The notes beneath the pieces are model-generated. The model ran no database searches. It was not told where the DNA came from and saw nothing but the letters and a program-made list of their open reading frames with translations. This document shows positions 25,783 through 35,545 of a DNA stretch of 64,000 nucleotides, piece by piece. Position numbers and translations under genes: made by a program. Origin of the DNA: Danxiaibacter flavus. GTDB taxonomy: Bacteria > Bacteroidota > Bacteroidia > Chitinophagales > Chitinophagaceae. Each line of letters opens with the position of its first letter. Position 1 is the first letter of the stretch. The stretch is taken from positions 372,001 through 436,000 of the forward strand of contig NZ_JAULBC010000004.1 of the NCBI RefSeq assembly GCF_041060425.1. The letters run 5' to 3'.

Positions 25783-27507
25783 ATGAGGTTTCGTTCTATT
25801 CTGCTTGCAATGCTTTACTTCTCTTTTTTATCATGTCGCCAACAGTTGCAACCCAACCCGGTTTCGCAACAACATCTTGTAACCGTTGATTCAATGGCTG
25901 ATATACCTCAACCATTAAAGATCATCGACTGGCATAGCATGGCAACATCTTTTGACAGCATTGCGTATAACGTTAATGAAACAGGACAATACTGGCCGTT
26001 GATTTGGTGGGACAGCAGCCGCAAGAACTTTGATCAGCCGGTAATGGCATTATATACAGCAATGGGTGATGCAAGGCAGGGCCCTAAAAATAACAAAGGC
26101 ATGTTTCATGAATCCGTAGCGGCAATGGGTGGAGCACTTGGGGCTTCTTTGGTGGGTATTAACAAAACAGATCAACATGGTTTGAACTATGTCGCCATGC
26201 TGAAAAATTATTTTAACAGGGAAACGAAATGGAACATTATGATGAACAATACCAACCCCCAGGTTGCCTTGCTTGGCGGCGGCTATGGAAGGGACTGGTG
26301 GTATGATGTTTATCCAAACGTATTGTTTTATGGCGTGTACAATCAATATCCCAACGAAAAAGATTTTGATTACATCGCGAGAAGTATCGCCGACAAATTT
26401 TACCAGGCCGATTCAGTTTTAAACGGAAATTATGATTATACATTCTTCGACTATGATAGCCTGAAGCCGAAAGTTAACTGGATCTGCAAACAGCCGGATG
26501 CAGCAGCGGGTCATGCGTACGTGTTATATAATGCTTACAAAAAATGGGGCGACGAAAAATATCTGAAAGCAGCCAATAACGCACTTACTGCTTTGCTAAA
26601 AGAAAAGGACAATACTTTTTATGAAATACTGATGCCATTTGGCGCGTATACTGCAGCAAGACTTAACGCAGAAAAAAATGACAGTCTTAATGTAAAAAAG
26701 TTGCTCGACTGGACATTTGATGGCACAGCAAAATGCAGGGAAGGATGGGGCGTACTCGTTGGCAGATGGAATGCAATGGATATTTCCGGCATTGTTGGCA
26801 GCACGGTAGATCATGGCGGTTATGGCTTTCTAATGAACACGTTTGATCTTGCGTGGCCGCTGGTTCCGCTGGTAAGGTATGATCAATCTTATGCCAACGC
26901 TATCGGAAAATGGATGTTAAATGCAGCCAATGCTGCAAAATTGTTTTATCCGCAATACATGCCTGATGATCATCAAACGCTTCCACAACTAAAGTCGATC
27001 ACTAAAGGAGTCATAGGATATGAAGGCATTGTGAAGCAATCAACATTTGACGAGTATAAAAATATCGCAGCGCCCGTAGCGCAAGGAGATGGCCCCAAAT
27101 GGGTTCCGGGCAAAAATCCGGATGTTACGCAATTCAGTGTGTACGGCAGTGCGCATGCAGGCATATTTGGCGGAATTATCCGCAATACCAATGTTGAAGG
27201 CATCTTACAACTAAACTTACTTGCTACTGATTTTTTCAGGGATAAAGCTTACCCTACTTACCTTTATTACAATCCATATAATGAAGAAAAAACTATTGCG
27301 ATTACAACCAGCAGCGACGATGCTGTTGATCTGTACAACACAATAACCCGCTCTTTTACTGTTACAAATGTAAAGGGTAGTGCAGAAATCAAACTGCCTG
27401 CAAAGGGATCAGCAGTAATTGTTATAGCGCCAGCTGGTGGCAAGGGAGCGTATAAGGATAAGAAATATTTGATTAATGATGTAGTGGTTGATTATCATGC
27501 GAGGTGA
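25783..27507 (+). CDS. Lipoprotein of uncertain function, six-hairpin glycosidase-like
   Basis: A 574 aa protein from the ATG at 25783, which gives a lipoprotein signal with lipobox FLSC. The upstream part of the frame lacks signal character. The body is rich in Trp, Tyr and His motifs found in (alpha/alpha)6-barrel enzymes: NETGQYWPLIWWDSS, GGGYGRDWWYDVYPNVLFYGV, DAAAGHAYVLYNAYKKWGDEKYLKAA and VDHGGYGFLMNTFDLAWPLVPLVRYDQSYANAIGKWML. A beta-sandwich-like end follows (YYNPYNEEKTIAITTSSDDAVDLY). I do not recognise a specific family and propose a surface-anchored glycosidase or lyase. It lies alone between THX and the mutB gene. The substrate is unknown. Confidence 0.55.
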   Translation: MRFRSILLAMLYFSFLSCRQQLQPNPVSQQHLVTVDSMADIPQPLKIIDWHSMATSFDSIAYNVNETGQYWPLIWWDSSRKNFDQPVMALYTAMGDARQGPKNNKGMFHESVAAMGGALGASLVGINKTDQHGLNYVAMLKNYFNRETKWNIMMNNTNPQVALLGGGYGRDWWYDVYPNVLFYGVYNQYPNEKDFDYIARSIADKFYQADSVLNGNYDYTFFDYDSLKPKVNWICKQPDAAAGHAYVLYNAYKKWGDEKYLKAANNALTALLKEKDNTFYEILMPFGAYTAARLNAEKNDSLNVKKLLDWTFDGTAKCREGWGVLVGRWNAMDISGIVGSTVDHGGYGFLMNTFDLAWPLVPLVRYDQSYANAIGKWMLNAANAAKLFYPQYMPDDHQTLPQLKSITKGVIGYEGIVKQSTFDEYKNIAAPVAQGDGPKWVPGKNPDVTQFSVYGSAHAGIFGGIIRNTNVEGILQLNLLATDFFRDKAYPTYLYYNPYNEEKTIAITTSSDDAVDLYNTITRSFTVTNVKGSAEIKLPAKGSAVIVIAPAGGKGAYKDKKYLINDVVVDYHAR

Positions 27508-27750
27508 TACGTGCCTGTAACCACCTAAACGCCGTGTAAAGTCTCCAGTCTTCGTGGTTTTACTCTGTGGTTTCTAATGATGCTTATTCATAACAAATCG
27601 CCAGATGCGATAGAATAAGACTGCAGAGCCCGGAAGCTCAGTACAGCGGAATGCAGCCAGGTAATTAACCCTCCGCTAAGCCTCCTCGCTTCGCGGTCTT
27701 ACTTTATCATTTGCAGCAATGCATAAATTCACACTATTATTAAATTCAAC

Positions 27751-27790
27751 AAAAACAGCCGACACATCTACATGCCGGCTGCTTCTTTAA
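27751..27790. terminator. Bidirectional terminator between convergent genes
   Basis: CAGCCG (27756-27761) pairs with CGGCTG (27776-27781). A-rich sequence to the left gives a T-run for the minus-strand mutB transcript, and CTTCTTT to the right serves the plus-strand lipoprotein gene less well. The 293 nt gap before it (27508-27800) has only short CGTGGTTTTACTCTGTGG-type repeat words. Confidence 0.6.
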
Positions 27791-27800
27791 CTATGAACCT

Positions 27801-29939
27801 TTACGCTAACACCATTAATTTTTCAAGGATCGTTTTTGCGCAAACCGGAATTCTTGAGCCGGGTCCAAATACTGCTATAACTCCTTTTGAAAACAAATAG
27901 TCATAATCCTGTTGCGGAATTACGCCGCCGGCAAACACAATAATATCTCCGCGGCCAATCTTTTTAAGTTCCTTCACAAGCTGCGGAATCAACGTTTTAT
28001 GACCGCCTGCAAGTGACGATGCGCCCACAAAGTCAACATCGTTCTCTGCGGCCTGCCTGGCAACTTCTTCCGGTGTCTGGAATAACGGCCCCATGTCCAC
28101 ATCAAAGCCCATATCTGCAAAAGATGTAGCAACTACTTTGGCACCTCTGTCATGTCCATCCTGCCCCATTTTAGCGATCATGATCCGGGGACGCCTGCCT
28201 ATCTCTTCCGCAAACTTGTTGGTAAGTTTCAAAACATCGGCAAATTCTTTATTACCGGCCGTTTCAGATGAATATACGCCAGCTATTGTGCGAATGGCAG
28301 CTTTATGTCTGCCAAATACTTCTTCCATGGCATTTGATATTTCGCCCAGTGTTGCGCGCGCTCTCGCCGCGTTTACTGCAAGCTCCAGTAAATTTCCATC
28401 GCCTGACCTTGCACATTCGGTCAAAGCCGTTAGCGCATTGTTGGCTGCATTACAATCACGCTCCGCCTTAAGTGTATTCAATCTGTCAATCTGTTCTTTA
28501 CGTACCGCTGCATTGTCCACTTCCAATACCTCAATATCCGTCTTCTCATCCACCTTATATTTGTTTACTCCAACCAGAACATCCTTGCCGGAATCTATCC
28601 GGCCCTGCTTTCTGGCCGCAGCTTCTTCAATACGCATTTTAGGAATGCCTGTTTCAATAGCTTTCGTCATACCTCCCAAATCTTCTACCTCTTCAATAAG
28701 TTTCCACGCTTTTTCAACAAGCTGTTGTGTCAGATACTCCACATAATAAGATCCTCCCCATGGATCAACCACTTTGCAAATATTGGTTTCGTGTTGCAGA
28801 TACAATTGTGTATTACGCGCGATACGTGCAGAAAAATCAGTTGGCAGCGCAATGGCTTCATCCAACGCATTGGTGTGTAGCGACTGTGTATGACCACAAG
28901 CCGCAGCCATTGCTTCAATACAAGTACGGGCCACATTGTTATAAGGATCCTGTTCGCTAAGACTCCAACCAGAGGTTTGCGAGTGCGTTCTCAGCGCCAT
29001 TGATTTTGGATTCTTTGGATTGAACTGCTTCACCAGTTTGGCCCATAAAACTCTTCCGGCGCGCATCTTTGCAATCTCCATAAAATGATTCATGCCTACT
29101 GCCCAAAAGAATGACAGCCGTGGCGCAAATTCATCTATCGACAATCCCGCCTTAATTCCGGTTCTTAAATATTCCAGTCCGTCAGCCAATGTATATGCCA
29201 GTTCAATATCAGCAGTAGCTCCAGCTTCCTGCATGTGATAGCCGGATATGGAGATAGAATTAAACTTCGGCATGTTCTTGCTTGTAAAACGGAATATATC
29301 ACTGATGATCTTCATTGAAGGTGCCGGAGGATAGATATATGTGTTGCGCACCATAAATTCCTTCAATATATCATTCTGGATCGTTCCACTGAGCTTTTCC
29401 ATTGACACGCCCTGCTCTTCTGCAGCAACAATATAAAATGCCATGATCGGAATAACAGCTCCATTCATCGTCATGGATACGGACATCTTATCCAACGGAA
29501 TCTGGTCAAACAAGATCTTCATATCCAAAACAGAATCTATTGCAACACCAGCTTTACCCACATCGCCCACAACGCGCGGATGATCTGAATCGTAACCTCT
29601 GTGTGTTGCAAGGTCGAACGCAACAGACAAGCCTTTTTGACCTGCAGCCAGGTTTCTCCGGTAAAATGCATTGGATTCTGTAGCTGTAGAAAATCCAGCG
29701 TACTGCCTGATCGTCCATGGCTGCATTACATACATGGTTGAGTATGGACCACGCAGATAGGGCGGTATTCCGGCAGCGAAACCAATATGTTCCGCGTGGC
29801 ACAGATCTGTTTTATTAAATGCCTGCTTCACTGCTATATGTTCAGCAGTCTGCCACTCTTCTTTCGAATTTTGATCTGCGTGCTTTGTCGATGCATAATG
29901 ATGTAAATCTACTTTTGAAAAATCTGGCTTCATATACAT
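27801..29939 (-). CDS. mutB: Methylmalonyl-CoA mutase large (catalytic) subunit
   Basis: A 712 aa adenosylcobalamin-dependent mutase that interconverts succinyl-CoA and (R)-methylmalonyl-CoA. The N-terminal TIM barrel shows RGPYSTMYVMQPWTIRQYAGFSTATESNAFYRRNLAAGQKGLSVAFDLATHRGYDSDHPRVVGDVGKAGVAID. The C-terminal cobalamin domain has the lower-ligand motif DxHxxG (QDGHDRG), then SSLAGGH and FAGGVIP, all needed for B12 binding. Length is normal. The start could be Met1 or Met3 (MYMKPDF). It lies downstream of its small subunit, separated by an unusually long 600 nt gap filled with palindromic repeats. It forms the core of the succinate-propionate module here. Confidence 0.97.
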   Translation of the reverse strand: MYMKPDFSKVDLHHYASTKHADQNSKEEWQTAEHIAVKQAFNKTDLCHAEHIGFAAGIPPYLRGPYSTMYVMQPWTIRQYAGFSTATESNAFYRRNLAAGQKGLSVAFDLATHRGYDSDHPRVVGDVGKAGVAIDSVLDMKILFDQIPLDKMSVSMTMNGAVIPIMAFYIVAAEEQGVSMEKLSGTIQNDILKEFMVRNTYIYPPAPSMKIISDIFRFTSKNMPKFNSISISGYHMQEAGATADIELAYTLADGLEYLRTGIKAGLSIDEFAPRLSFFWAVGMNHFMEIAKMRAGRVLWAKLVKQFNPKNPKSMALRTHSQTSGWSLSEQDPYNNVARTCIEAMAAACGHTQSLHTNALDEAIALPTDFSARIARNTQLYLQHETNICKVVDPWGGSYYVEYLTQQLVEKAWKLIEEVEDLGGMTKAIETGIPKMRIEEAAARKQGRIDSGKDVLVGVNKYKVDEKTDIEVLEVDNAAVRKEQIDRLNTLKAERDCNAANNALTALTECARSGDGNLLELAVNAARARATLGEISNAMEEVFGRHKAAIRTIAGVYSSETAGNKEFADVLKLTNKFAEEIGRRPRIMIAKMGQDGHDRGAKVVATSFADMGFDVDMGPLFQTPEEVARQAAENDVDFVGASSLAGGHKTLIPQLVKELKKIGRGDIIVFAGGVIPQQDYDYLFSKGVIAVFGPGSRIPVCAKTILEKLMVLA

Positions 29940-30554
29940 TCTGTTTTACTGAGAATTACTAATTATCACTTCGATGGCATTTAGCCAAGAGTTGTCAATA
30001 TCAAATGCCCACAGAATATCACAATAAGACCAATATTCGGGAGACCTCTCCTGTCGTGCCAATGACAGAGTTTATAACAGTCACAATTTTTCCCGTAGGG
30101 AATTAAGCTCAATAGAAATGATCGAATCGAGAACCTCATAGCCCGTTAGGGCTTTAACCAATTTTAACGGGGTTAATGTCCTACGGACAATAAGGACCTT
30201 GTATGTTAGGACTTCTATTAAGCTATAAGCCCTACGGGCTATCGACACCGGGTATACTGTCATTATTTTTTTGATTGTGGCAAACCAAATCTCCCAGTCG
30301 AGGTGACGATGCGGTTGCTGACTTGCACATTATTATGTACTTGCTATTAATACTCTTTCAATTACTGTTTCTGGCTGGCCAGGATCATCATGTTGACGAA
30401 AGGAGACATCTCCCAAAGTTGACGATGTCTGCTTAATTAAACGACACTGAATTGCCACTTATAGAATGCCCCTTATGGACACATCTTCATAAATGATTCA
30501 ATACCTATATGGGCTACAGCAAACTCATTTAAAACAATAATCTGCAATAGATTC
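29940..30554. other. Long non-coding gap between mutase subunits
   Basis: The 615 nt gap contains no credible gene. The only notable frame (30081-30263, minus strand) runs across the palindromes and is a repeat artefact. The palindrome cluster is at 30089-30241. The remainder (30300-30540) is AT-rich with no signal that I can identify. A separate promoter or a leader control for mutB could lie here. Confidence 0.5.
30089..30241. repeat. Cluster of four short palindromes
   Basis: Four small palindromes share related cores: TTCCCGTAGGGAA (30090-30102), AGCCCGTTAGGGCT (30140-30153), GTCCTACGGAC (30178-30188) and AGCCCTACGGGCT (30228-30240). Each has GGG/CCC arms around TA-CG. They resemble dispersed REP-like units of Bacteroidota. 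Confidence 0.65.
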
Positions 30555-32366
30555 TCACGTAATTCCCAATCTACATTGAAAGGCGCCAAGAACCTCAATG
30601 GCATTTGACCGCAGATGAATGAATTCATCAACCCCTGCATTTTTTAACTGTTCTACAACCGTTTCCGGATAACCCGCCACAACAAGTAATTTATGTTTAG
30701 AGGCACTTCTAAATTTCTTTGCAAACCTTGTCCCTTCTGCAACATAAGCTTCATCTGAAGAACACATCACTACAATATCAGCTTCGCTTTTTGTGCTTTC
30801 TTCAACAGCTTTATCAATGCTGTCAAAGAAGACCTCATCAAGCACTTTAAACCCAGCCACGCCAAAGAATTCGCCGGCAAAAGTTGACCGTGTTTTTCGC
30901 ATGGCAAGGTCACCGAAACAAGCCATATAAACTGCCGGAATAGATCCTGCCTTTTGCCAATGCATTAATGTTCTGTTTTTCAACTCTTCAAACTGATATG
31001 CTGCATGCTGCTGCGGCAATGTTAATTTCCCAGGTTTACTACTGTGTCTGCCGCGCAGGTTTAGCGGCGCTGTCTCCGCCGGATCAGGAAATTTATTGCT
31101 GCCTACATATACCCGCTTCCGGGAGCTTATATCTTTTTGCTTTTGATTTCTTATCTCACAAATTTTCTCTTGAATGATCCCACTATTGTAACAAGCAATA
31201 AACCCACCTTTGTCTTCAATTTTCTGCAAAAGATCAAGTGCACTTTCCGCCAACTGTGTCGTAAGATTTTCGATGTAATAAGAACCTGAAGTTGGATCTG
31301 TTACCTTATCGAAATAGGATTCTTCTTTTAACAGATTGGAGATATTTAATGCGATCCGCTGACTGAATTTATTGCCGGTCCGGCAATGTTTGTCGTGAGG
31401 TTGAACCAACAATGCATCGCAACCGCCGAGTACAGCAGACATTGCCTCGGATGTATTCCTGAGCAAATTCACATTGGGATCGAGCGCAGATTTCGACCAC
31501 ATTGAATTTGAACTCATAATCCTCATGCAGGATGTATTACCAGCATACAACGGCGCTATCCTGGCCAATAACAATTTCAGGGCACGAAGCTTTGCAATCT
31601 CAAAAAAGTAATCACCACCAATAGCCATGTGAAAAAGTATTTTATCAAGCAGTTCTTTTGGCACAAGCCATTTGTCTAACAAAAGATCTATATAGTCAAT
31701 CAACTTGTTTAAAGTAAAGGCGATCTCCTGTGTGCTATTGCAACCTGCATTTGCAAATGCATGCGATTTAATAACAACTGTCTTAAATCCGGGATATTTG
31801 AGGGAAAGCCGAACCACCTCCGCAAGCTCACAAATTTCTGCTCTTGTATTATCCAACGATGCCCATCCGAGAATATCGGATTCAATAAATCCTTTGAGGG
31901 CTGACGCAGCAACTCCTTTTTTCCGTACATAATCGAAGTAAGCCTTTGTGAATGTAACAGAAGGAACGGGCAACGAAAAAGACACTTCGTTTTCTGCCAG
32001 ATCAAGATTGTTTAACAACAGATCAAACTCAATATGCTCAGTGTCTTTCAGACGAAACAAGAAACCATTTGCACCAAATTCCAGCATTTCATGCGCTTCT
32101 TCATTCGCCTTTATCATGTCAGTTACGTTAACTTCTACGTACCTCGTCCATGCGCCGGCTGAAGCTTTACAGAAATCCTGCCGGCTAAGTATTTTTGTTT
32201 CATCTAAATCTTCCGGCGTGTAAAAAGGCTGAACGTCAAATCCTTCATCTGTTTTCCAGACAAGTTTTTTATTAAAGTCACTACCTTTTAAATCCCCGGT
32301 AGCTTTAGCCTTCCATTCTTCTTTTGGTATTTTCGGAAAGTCCGAAAATAGTTTATGCAGATTCAT
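30555..32366 (-). CDS. mutA: Methylmalonyl-CoA mutase small subunit
   Basis: A 603 aa non-catalytic mutase subunit that pairs with MutB in the heterodimer. It keeps the barrel framework (FSDFPKIPKEEWKAKATGDLKG, ASVTDPTSGSYYIENLTTQLAESA, and DKHCRTGNKFSQRIALNISNLL). At the C-terminus the cobalamin-type Rossmann domain lacks the DxHxxG lower-ligand motif, as in known small subunits (MACFGDLAMRKTRSTFAGEFFGVAGFKVLDEV). It precedes the large subunit gene and follows the CoA-transferase gene by 46 nt. Confidence 0.93.
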   Translation of the reverse strand: MNLHKLFSDFPKIPKEEWKAKATGDLKGSDFNKKLVWKTDEGFDVQPFYTPEDLDETKILSRQDFCKASAGAWTRYVEVNVTDMIKANEEAHEMLEFGANGFLFRLKDTEHIEFDLLLNNLDLAENEVSFSLPVPSVTFTKAYFDYVRKKGVAASALKGFIESDILGWASLDNTRAEICELAEVVRLSLKYPGFKTVVIKSHAFANAGCNSTQEIAFTLNKLIDYIDLLLDKWLVPKELLDKILFHMAIGGDYFFEIAKLRALKLLLARIAPLYAGNTSCMRIMSSNSMWSKSALDPNVNLLRNTSEAMSAVLGGCDALLVQPHDKHCRTGNKFSQRIALNISNLLKEESYFDKVTDPTSGSYYIENLTTQLAESALDLLQKIEDKGGFIACYNSGIIQEKICEIRNQKQKDISSRKRVYVGSNKFPDPAETAPLNLRGRHSSKPGKLTLPQQHAAYQFEELKNRTLMHWQKAGSIPAVYMACFGDLAMRKTRSTFAGEFFGVAGFKVLDEVFFDSIDKAVEESTKSEADIVVMCSSDEAYVAEGTRFAKKFRSASKHKLLVVAGYPETVVEQLKNAGVDEFIHLRSNAIEVLGAFQCRLGIT

Positions 32367-32411
32367 ATGCTGATGTGTTTCTCGGTGAAAAATATTTACT
32401 CTCGGTTTGGG

Positions 32412-33704
32412 TTAACAGTTGAAAGAAAAGTATCCGCTGCCAAACCTTTCAAACGCAGCTTTTTCCAATTCTTCACGAACAGAAGGATGAGCTACATTGA
32501 TAATCGCCTTTGCTCTTTGTGCCAGGTTCTTACCTTTAAGCTCAGCCACTCCATATTCTGTAACGATATACTGCGCATGTGCTCTTGTTGTAACTACGCC
32601 GGCTCCCGGCTTTAGCATCGGAACAATTTTGGAAACGCCTTTCTGTGTCATAGAGGACAATGCAGATATCGCCTTGCCACCGCAGGAGAGCGCTGCACCA
32701 CGCATAAAGTCCATTTGACCACCAACACCTGAATACATTGCAATGCCAATGCTATCTGCACAGATCTGGCCGGTTATATCAACTTCCAACGCCGAATTAA
32801 TTCCAACTACTTTTGGATTTCTTCTGATGACGGATGTATCGTTCACGAATGAGATATCCATCATTTGCACGTTGGCATTATCATCCAGAAAATCGTATAA
32901 CTTTCTTGACCCCATAGCGAAGCCGGAGACGATCTTATTCGGACAAACGATTTTTCTCGATCCGTTTACAACACCTTTTTCTATCAACGGCAATAAACCA
33001 TCTGAGAACATTTCAGTATGAATACCCAGGTCTTTATGATTATCCAAATAGGATAATACAGCATTGGGAATACCACCGATTCCCATCTGCAAAGTGGACC
33101 CATCTTCTATCATAGCCGCTATATGTTGTCCCATCATGCCTTCTTCCATGCTCGGTGTGCTCATAGACATTTCGTGCAATGGAACGTTCACATCAACGCA
33201 GGCAGCAAACCGGCTGATATGTATAATGCCGTCTCCAAGTGTTCTTGGCATTTGCGGGTTTACCTGGGCAATGATCGTTTTTGCAGTTTCCACACCACCG
33301 GCAACAATATCGACCGATGTACCCAGGGTACAAAAGCCATGTTTATCAGGTGGTGATACATGTACCAATACTACATCCAATGGCAATGAACCGTTTCTGA
33401 AAAGCACTGGTATGTCACTTAAAAACACAGGCATATACTGCGCACTTCCTGCCTGAACATATTTTCTGATGTTTGCGCCGATAAAAAAACAATTGGTCTT
33501 GAAGCTTTCGCTATATTCAGGTTTTGCGTAATCACAATAGCCATCTGTATGTAAATGGAAGATCTGCACATTCCTTAATTCAGACGCTCTTTCTACCATT
33601 GCCTTCAGCAATATTTCAGGCGTGGCGCATGCGGCCTGTACAAGCACCCTGTCATTTGACTTGATTAATTTAACAGCATCTGCTGCGGACATATACTTTG
33701 ACAT
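32412..33704 (-). CDS. Acetyl-CoA hydrolase/transferase family CoA-transferase
   Basis: A 430 aa family I CoA-transferase. The active-site Glu lies in GINSALEVDITGQICADSIG. Other hallmarks are QAACATPEILLKAM at the start, VSPPDKHGFCTLGTSVD, MGIGGIPNAVLSYL, and GVGGQMDFMRGAALSCGGKAI. Members of this family (Cat-type and succinyl-CoA:acetate or propionate transferases) move CoA between acyl groups. In this operon, between the mutase and decarboxylase genes, the most likely reaction is propionyl-CoA + succinate to propionate + succinyl-CoA, which would close a propionate-forming cycle. Other acceptors such as acetate or 4-hydroxybutyrate cannot be excluded. Confidence 0.88.
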   Translation of the reverse strand: MSKYMSAADAVKLIKSNDRVLVQAACATPEILLKAMVERASELRNVQIFHLHTDGYCDYAKPEYSESFKTNCFFIGANIRKYVQAGSAQYMPVFLSDIPVLFRNGSLPLDVVLVHVSPPDKHGFCTLGTSVDIVAGGVETAKTIIAQVNPQMPRTLGDGIIHISRFAACVDVNVPLHEMSMSTPSMEEGMMGQHIAAMIEDGSTLQMGIGGIPNAVLSYLDNHKDLGIHTEMFSDGLLPLIEKGVVNGSRKIVCPNKIVSGFAMGSRKLYDFLDDNANVQMMDISFVNDTSVIRRNPKVVGINSALEVDITGQICADSIGIAMYSGVGGQMDFMRGAALSCGGKAISALSSMTQKGVSKIVPMLKPGAGVVTTRAHAQYIVTEYGVAELKGKNLAQRAKAIINVAHPSVREELEKAAFERFGSGYFSFNC

Positions 33705-33763
33705 AGCATAGATGTTTTAATTAATGAATCTTTACCTATTACTGTTAAGCGCCGCATTCTTAT

Positions 33764-35023
33764 TTAACCCAAAAAGCTTAATAAAATACCGGCCGCAACA
33801 GCGCTGCCTATAACACCGGCAACATTTGGCGCCATTGCGTGCATTAAAAGGTGATTGTTTTTATCGTACTGCAATCCGACCATTTGCGATACGCGGGCGC
33901 TGTCTGGCACTGCAGATACGCCTGCGGAGCCAATTAACGGATTGATCTTGTTGCCATCTTTCAAAAAGAGATTCATAAACTTCGCAAAGAGAACACCGCC
34001 TGCACTGGCAACTACAAAAGAAGCTGCACCCAGGATGAAGATCTTCATGGAACCCCAGGTAAGAAATACATCGGCCTGCGTTGAAGCACCAACCGTTAGA
34101 CCAATTAAAATAGTGACTACATCAATCAGCTTTGTTCTTGCCGTCTCTGCAAGTCGCTCAGTACGTCCTGATTCTTTAAGGATGTTGCCAAAGAATAACA
34201 TTCCAAGCAGCGGTAATGCTGATGGAGAAATAAAACAGGTAAGTAATAAGCCAATAATCGGAAAAAGAATTTTCTGCTGTTTCGATACTGCGCGCGGAGG
34301 CTTCATTTTAATCCGTTTCTCTTTTGCAGTTGTTAGCGCTTTCATCACAGGCGGCTGAATAATAGGCACCAGCGCCATATATGAGTAAGCAGCTATTGCA
34401 ATTGGCCCAATGAATGAGGGCGCCAGTTTCGAAGAAAGAAAAATAGCGGTCGGGCCGTCTGCGCCGCCTATGATACCAATTGCACCGGATTCCTTTAGTG
34501 TAAACCCGAGCAAGATAGCACCGGCAAATGTTGCAAACACACCTAATTGTGCGGCGGCGCCTAATAAGATCAATTTAGGATTGGAGATGAGTGTGGAGAA
34601 ATCTGTCATTGATCCTATTCCAAGAAAGATGAGCGGCGGATAAATACCCTTTATTACACCGAAGTACAGGTAGTTGAGTACAGAGCCTTGTTCATATACA
34701 CCAACCTGGTAACCGGCAACAAATGGAATATTGCCGATAAGAATACCCACTCCTATCGGGATCAGCAACAAAGGTTCATAATCATACTTTATGGCAAGCC
34801 AGATAAACACGAGTCCCACTATTATCATCACTACATGTCCTATTGTAACATTTGCAAAACCGGTGAACTGCAAAAATTTGGTAAGTCCGCTCAATGTTTC
34901 CCTAAGCAACCCTTCATGACTATTTACCGATTCGGGCGTAGTACCAATCACCTGGGCCATACAGTATCCGCCAACAACAAACAACAAAAGGATTATTGCA
35001 AAGTATTTAAAGATTGATTTCAT
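33764..35023 (-). CDS. mmdB: Sodium-pumping methylmalonyl-CoA decarboxylase beta subunit
   Basis: A 419 aa polytopic membrane protein of the OadB/MmdB/GcdB family. It catalyses the decarboxylation of carboxybiotin and couples this to Na+ export. The Na+-site motif IIGGADGPTAIFLSSKLAP is intact, and the Asp in it is the known key residue. I chose the start MKSIFKYFAI at 35023. A longer frame reaches 35041 and overlaps the biotin-carrier gene. The sequence opens with a signal-like helix and an N-terminal extension (GTTPESVNSHEGLLRETLSGL), as is common in Bacteroidota. The four pump subunits lie in the order A, D, C, B on the minus strand. Confidence 0.93.
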   Translation of the reverse strand: MKSIFKYFAIILLLFVVGGYCMAQVIGTTPESVNSHEGLLRETLSGLTKFLQFTGFANVTIGHVVMIIVGLVFIWLAIKYDYEPLLLIPIGVGILIGNIPFVAGYQVGVYEQGSVLNYLYFGVIKGIYPPLIFLGIGSMTDFSTLISNPKLILLGAAAQLGVFATFAGAILLGFTLKESGAIGIIGGADGPTAIFLSSKLAPSFIGPIAIAAYSYMALVPIIQPPVMKALTTAKEKRIKMKPPRAVSKQQKILFPIIGLLLTCFISPSALPLLGMLFFGNILKESGRTERLAETARTKLIDVVTILIGLTVGASTQADVFLTWGSMKIFILGAASFVVASAGGVLFAKFMNLFLKDGNKINPLIGSAGVSAVPDSARVSQMVGLQYDKNNHLLMHAMAPNVAGVIGSAVAAGILLSFLG

Positions 35024-35033
35024 AATTTGATAG

Positions 35034-35453
35034 TTATACAATTTCCAACAACAAGTCGCCCTGCAATACGCTTGCGCCCTGTGTAACTTTAATAGAATGA
35101 ACTGTACCTGATGATTCAGCCAGGATACTATTTTCCATTTTCATTGCCTCAAGAATCATTAGCGTGTCTCCACTTTTTACGGTATCACCCTCTTTCACTT
35201 TTATAGCGTGAATAAGCCCGGGAAGTGGTGACAATACTTTTTTTACAGAACTTCCGGCGCTTAGCGGCTCGATCTTTTGTGAGGGCCTGGGTTCGTAGCG
35301 AACAAGGGTCGGCGTTTTTGTTGTCTTGACCTCCGTTTCCATTTCCACCTGGAACGGAGATCCATTTACTTCTAATTGAATTGTGCTACCTGAGGCTTCC
35401 TTTATATCTACCTCATAGCTATTGCCGTTTATTTTAAGCTTGTATTTTTTCAT
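35034..35453 (-). CDS. mmdC: Biotin carboxyl carrier subunit of methylmalonyl-CoA decarboxylase
   Basis: A 139 aa biotinyl-domain protein. The lysine in LEAMKMENSILAE is the biotinylation site, and the surrounding hammerhead fold (VLSPLPGLIHAIKVKEGDTVKSGDTLMI, then GTVHSIKVTQGASVLQGDLLLEIV) is complete. The N-terminal half (about 1-60) is a short lysine-rich domain, with only a brief linker and no long Ala/Pro segment. It should carry the carboxyl group from MmdA to MmdB. It lies 10 nt upstream of mmdB, so the genes are tightly coupled. Confidence 0.93.
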   Translation of the reverse strand: MKKYKLKINGNSYEVDIKEASGSTIQLEVNGSPFQVEMETEVKTTKTPTLVRYEPRPSQKIEPLSAGSSVKKVLSPLPGLIHAIKVKEGDTVKSGDTLMILEAMKMENSILAESSGTVHSIKVTQGASVLQGDLLLEIV

Positions 35454-35545
35454 GATACCATTGCGTTTGTTTTCAATGAACAGACCTCAAAATTTATGGC
35501 GACAGAAGAACCCTGATCTTTTCTTACTGTCACTTAAATGCTTAT

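Noticed and set aside
28093..28746. 217 aa plus-strand frame inside mutB
   Set aside because: It is antisense to a strongly conserved mutase gene with all expected motifs and has a Ser/Leu-rich shadow composition.
30081..30263. 60 aa minus-strand frame between mutA and mutB
   Set aside because: It runs across the palindrome cluster, and its sequence is produced by the repeats.
33064..33456. 130 aa plus-strand frame inside the CoA-transferase gene
   Set aside because: It is an antisense shadow of a well-supported gene.
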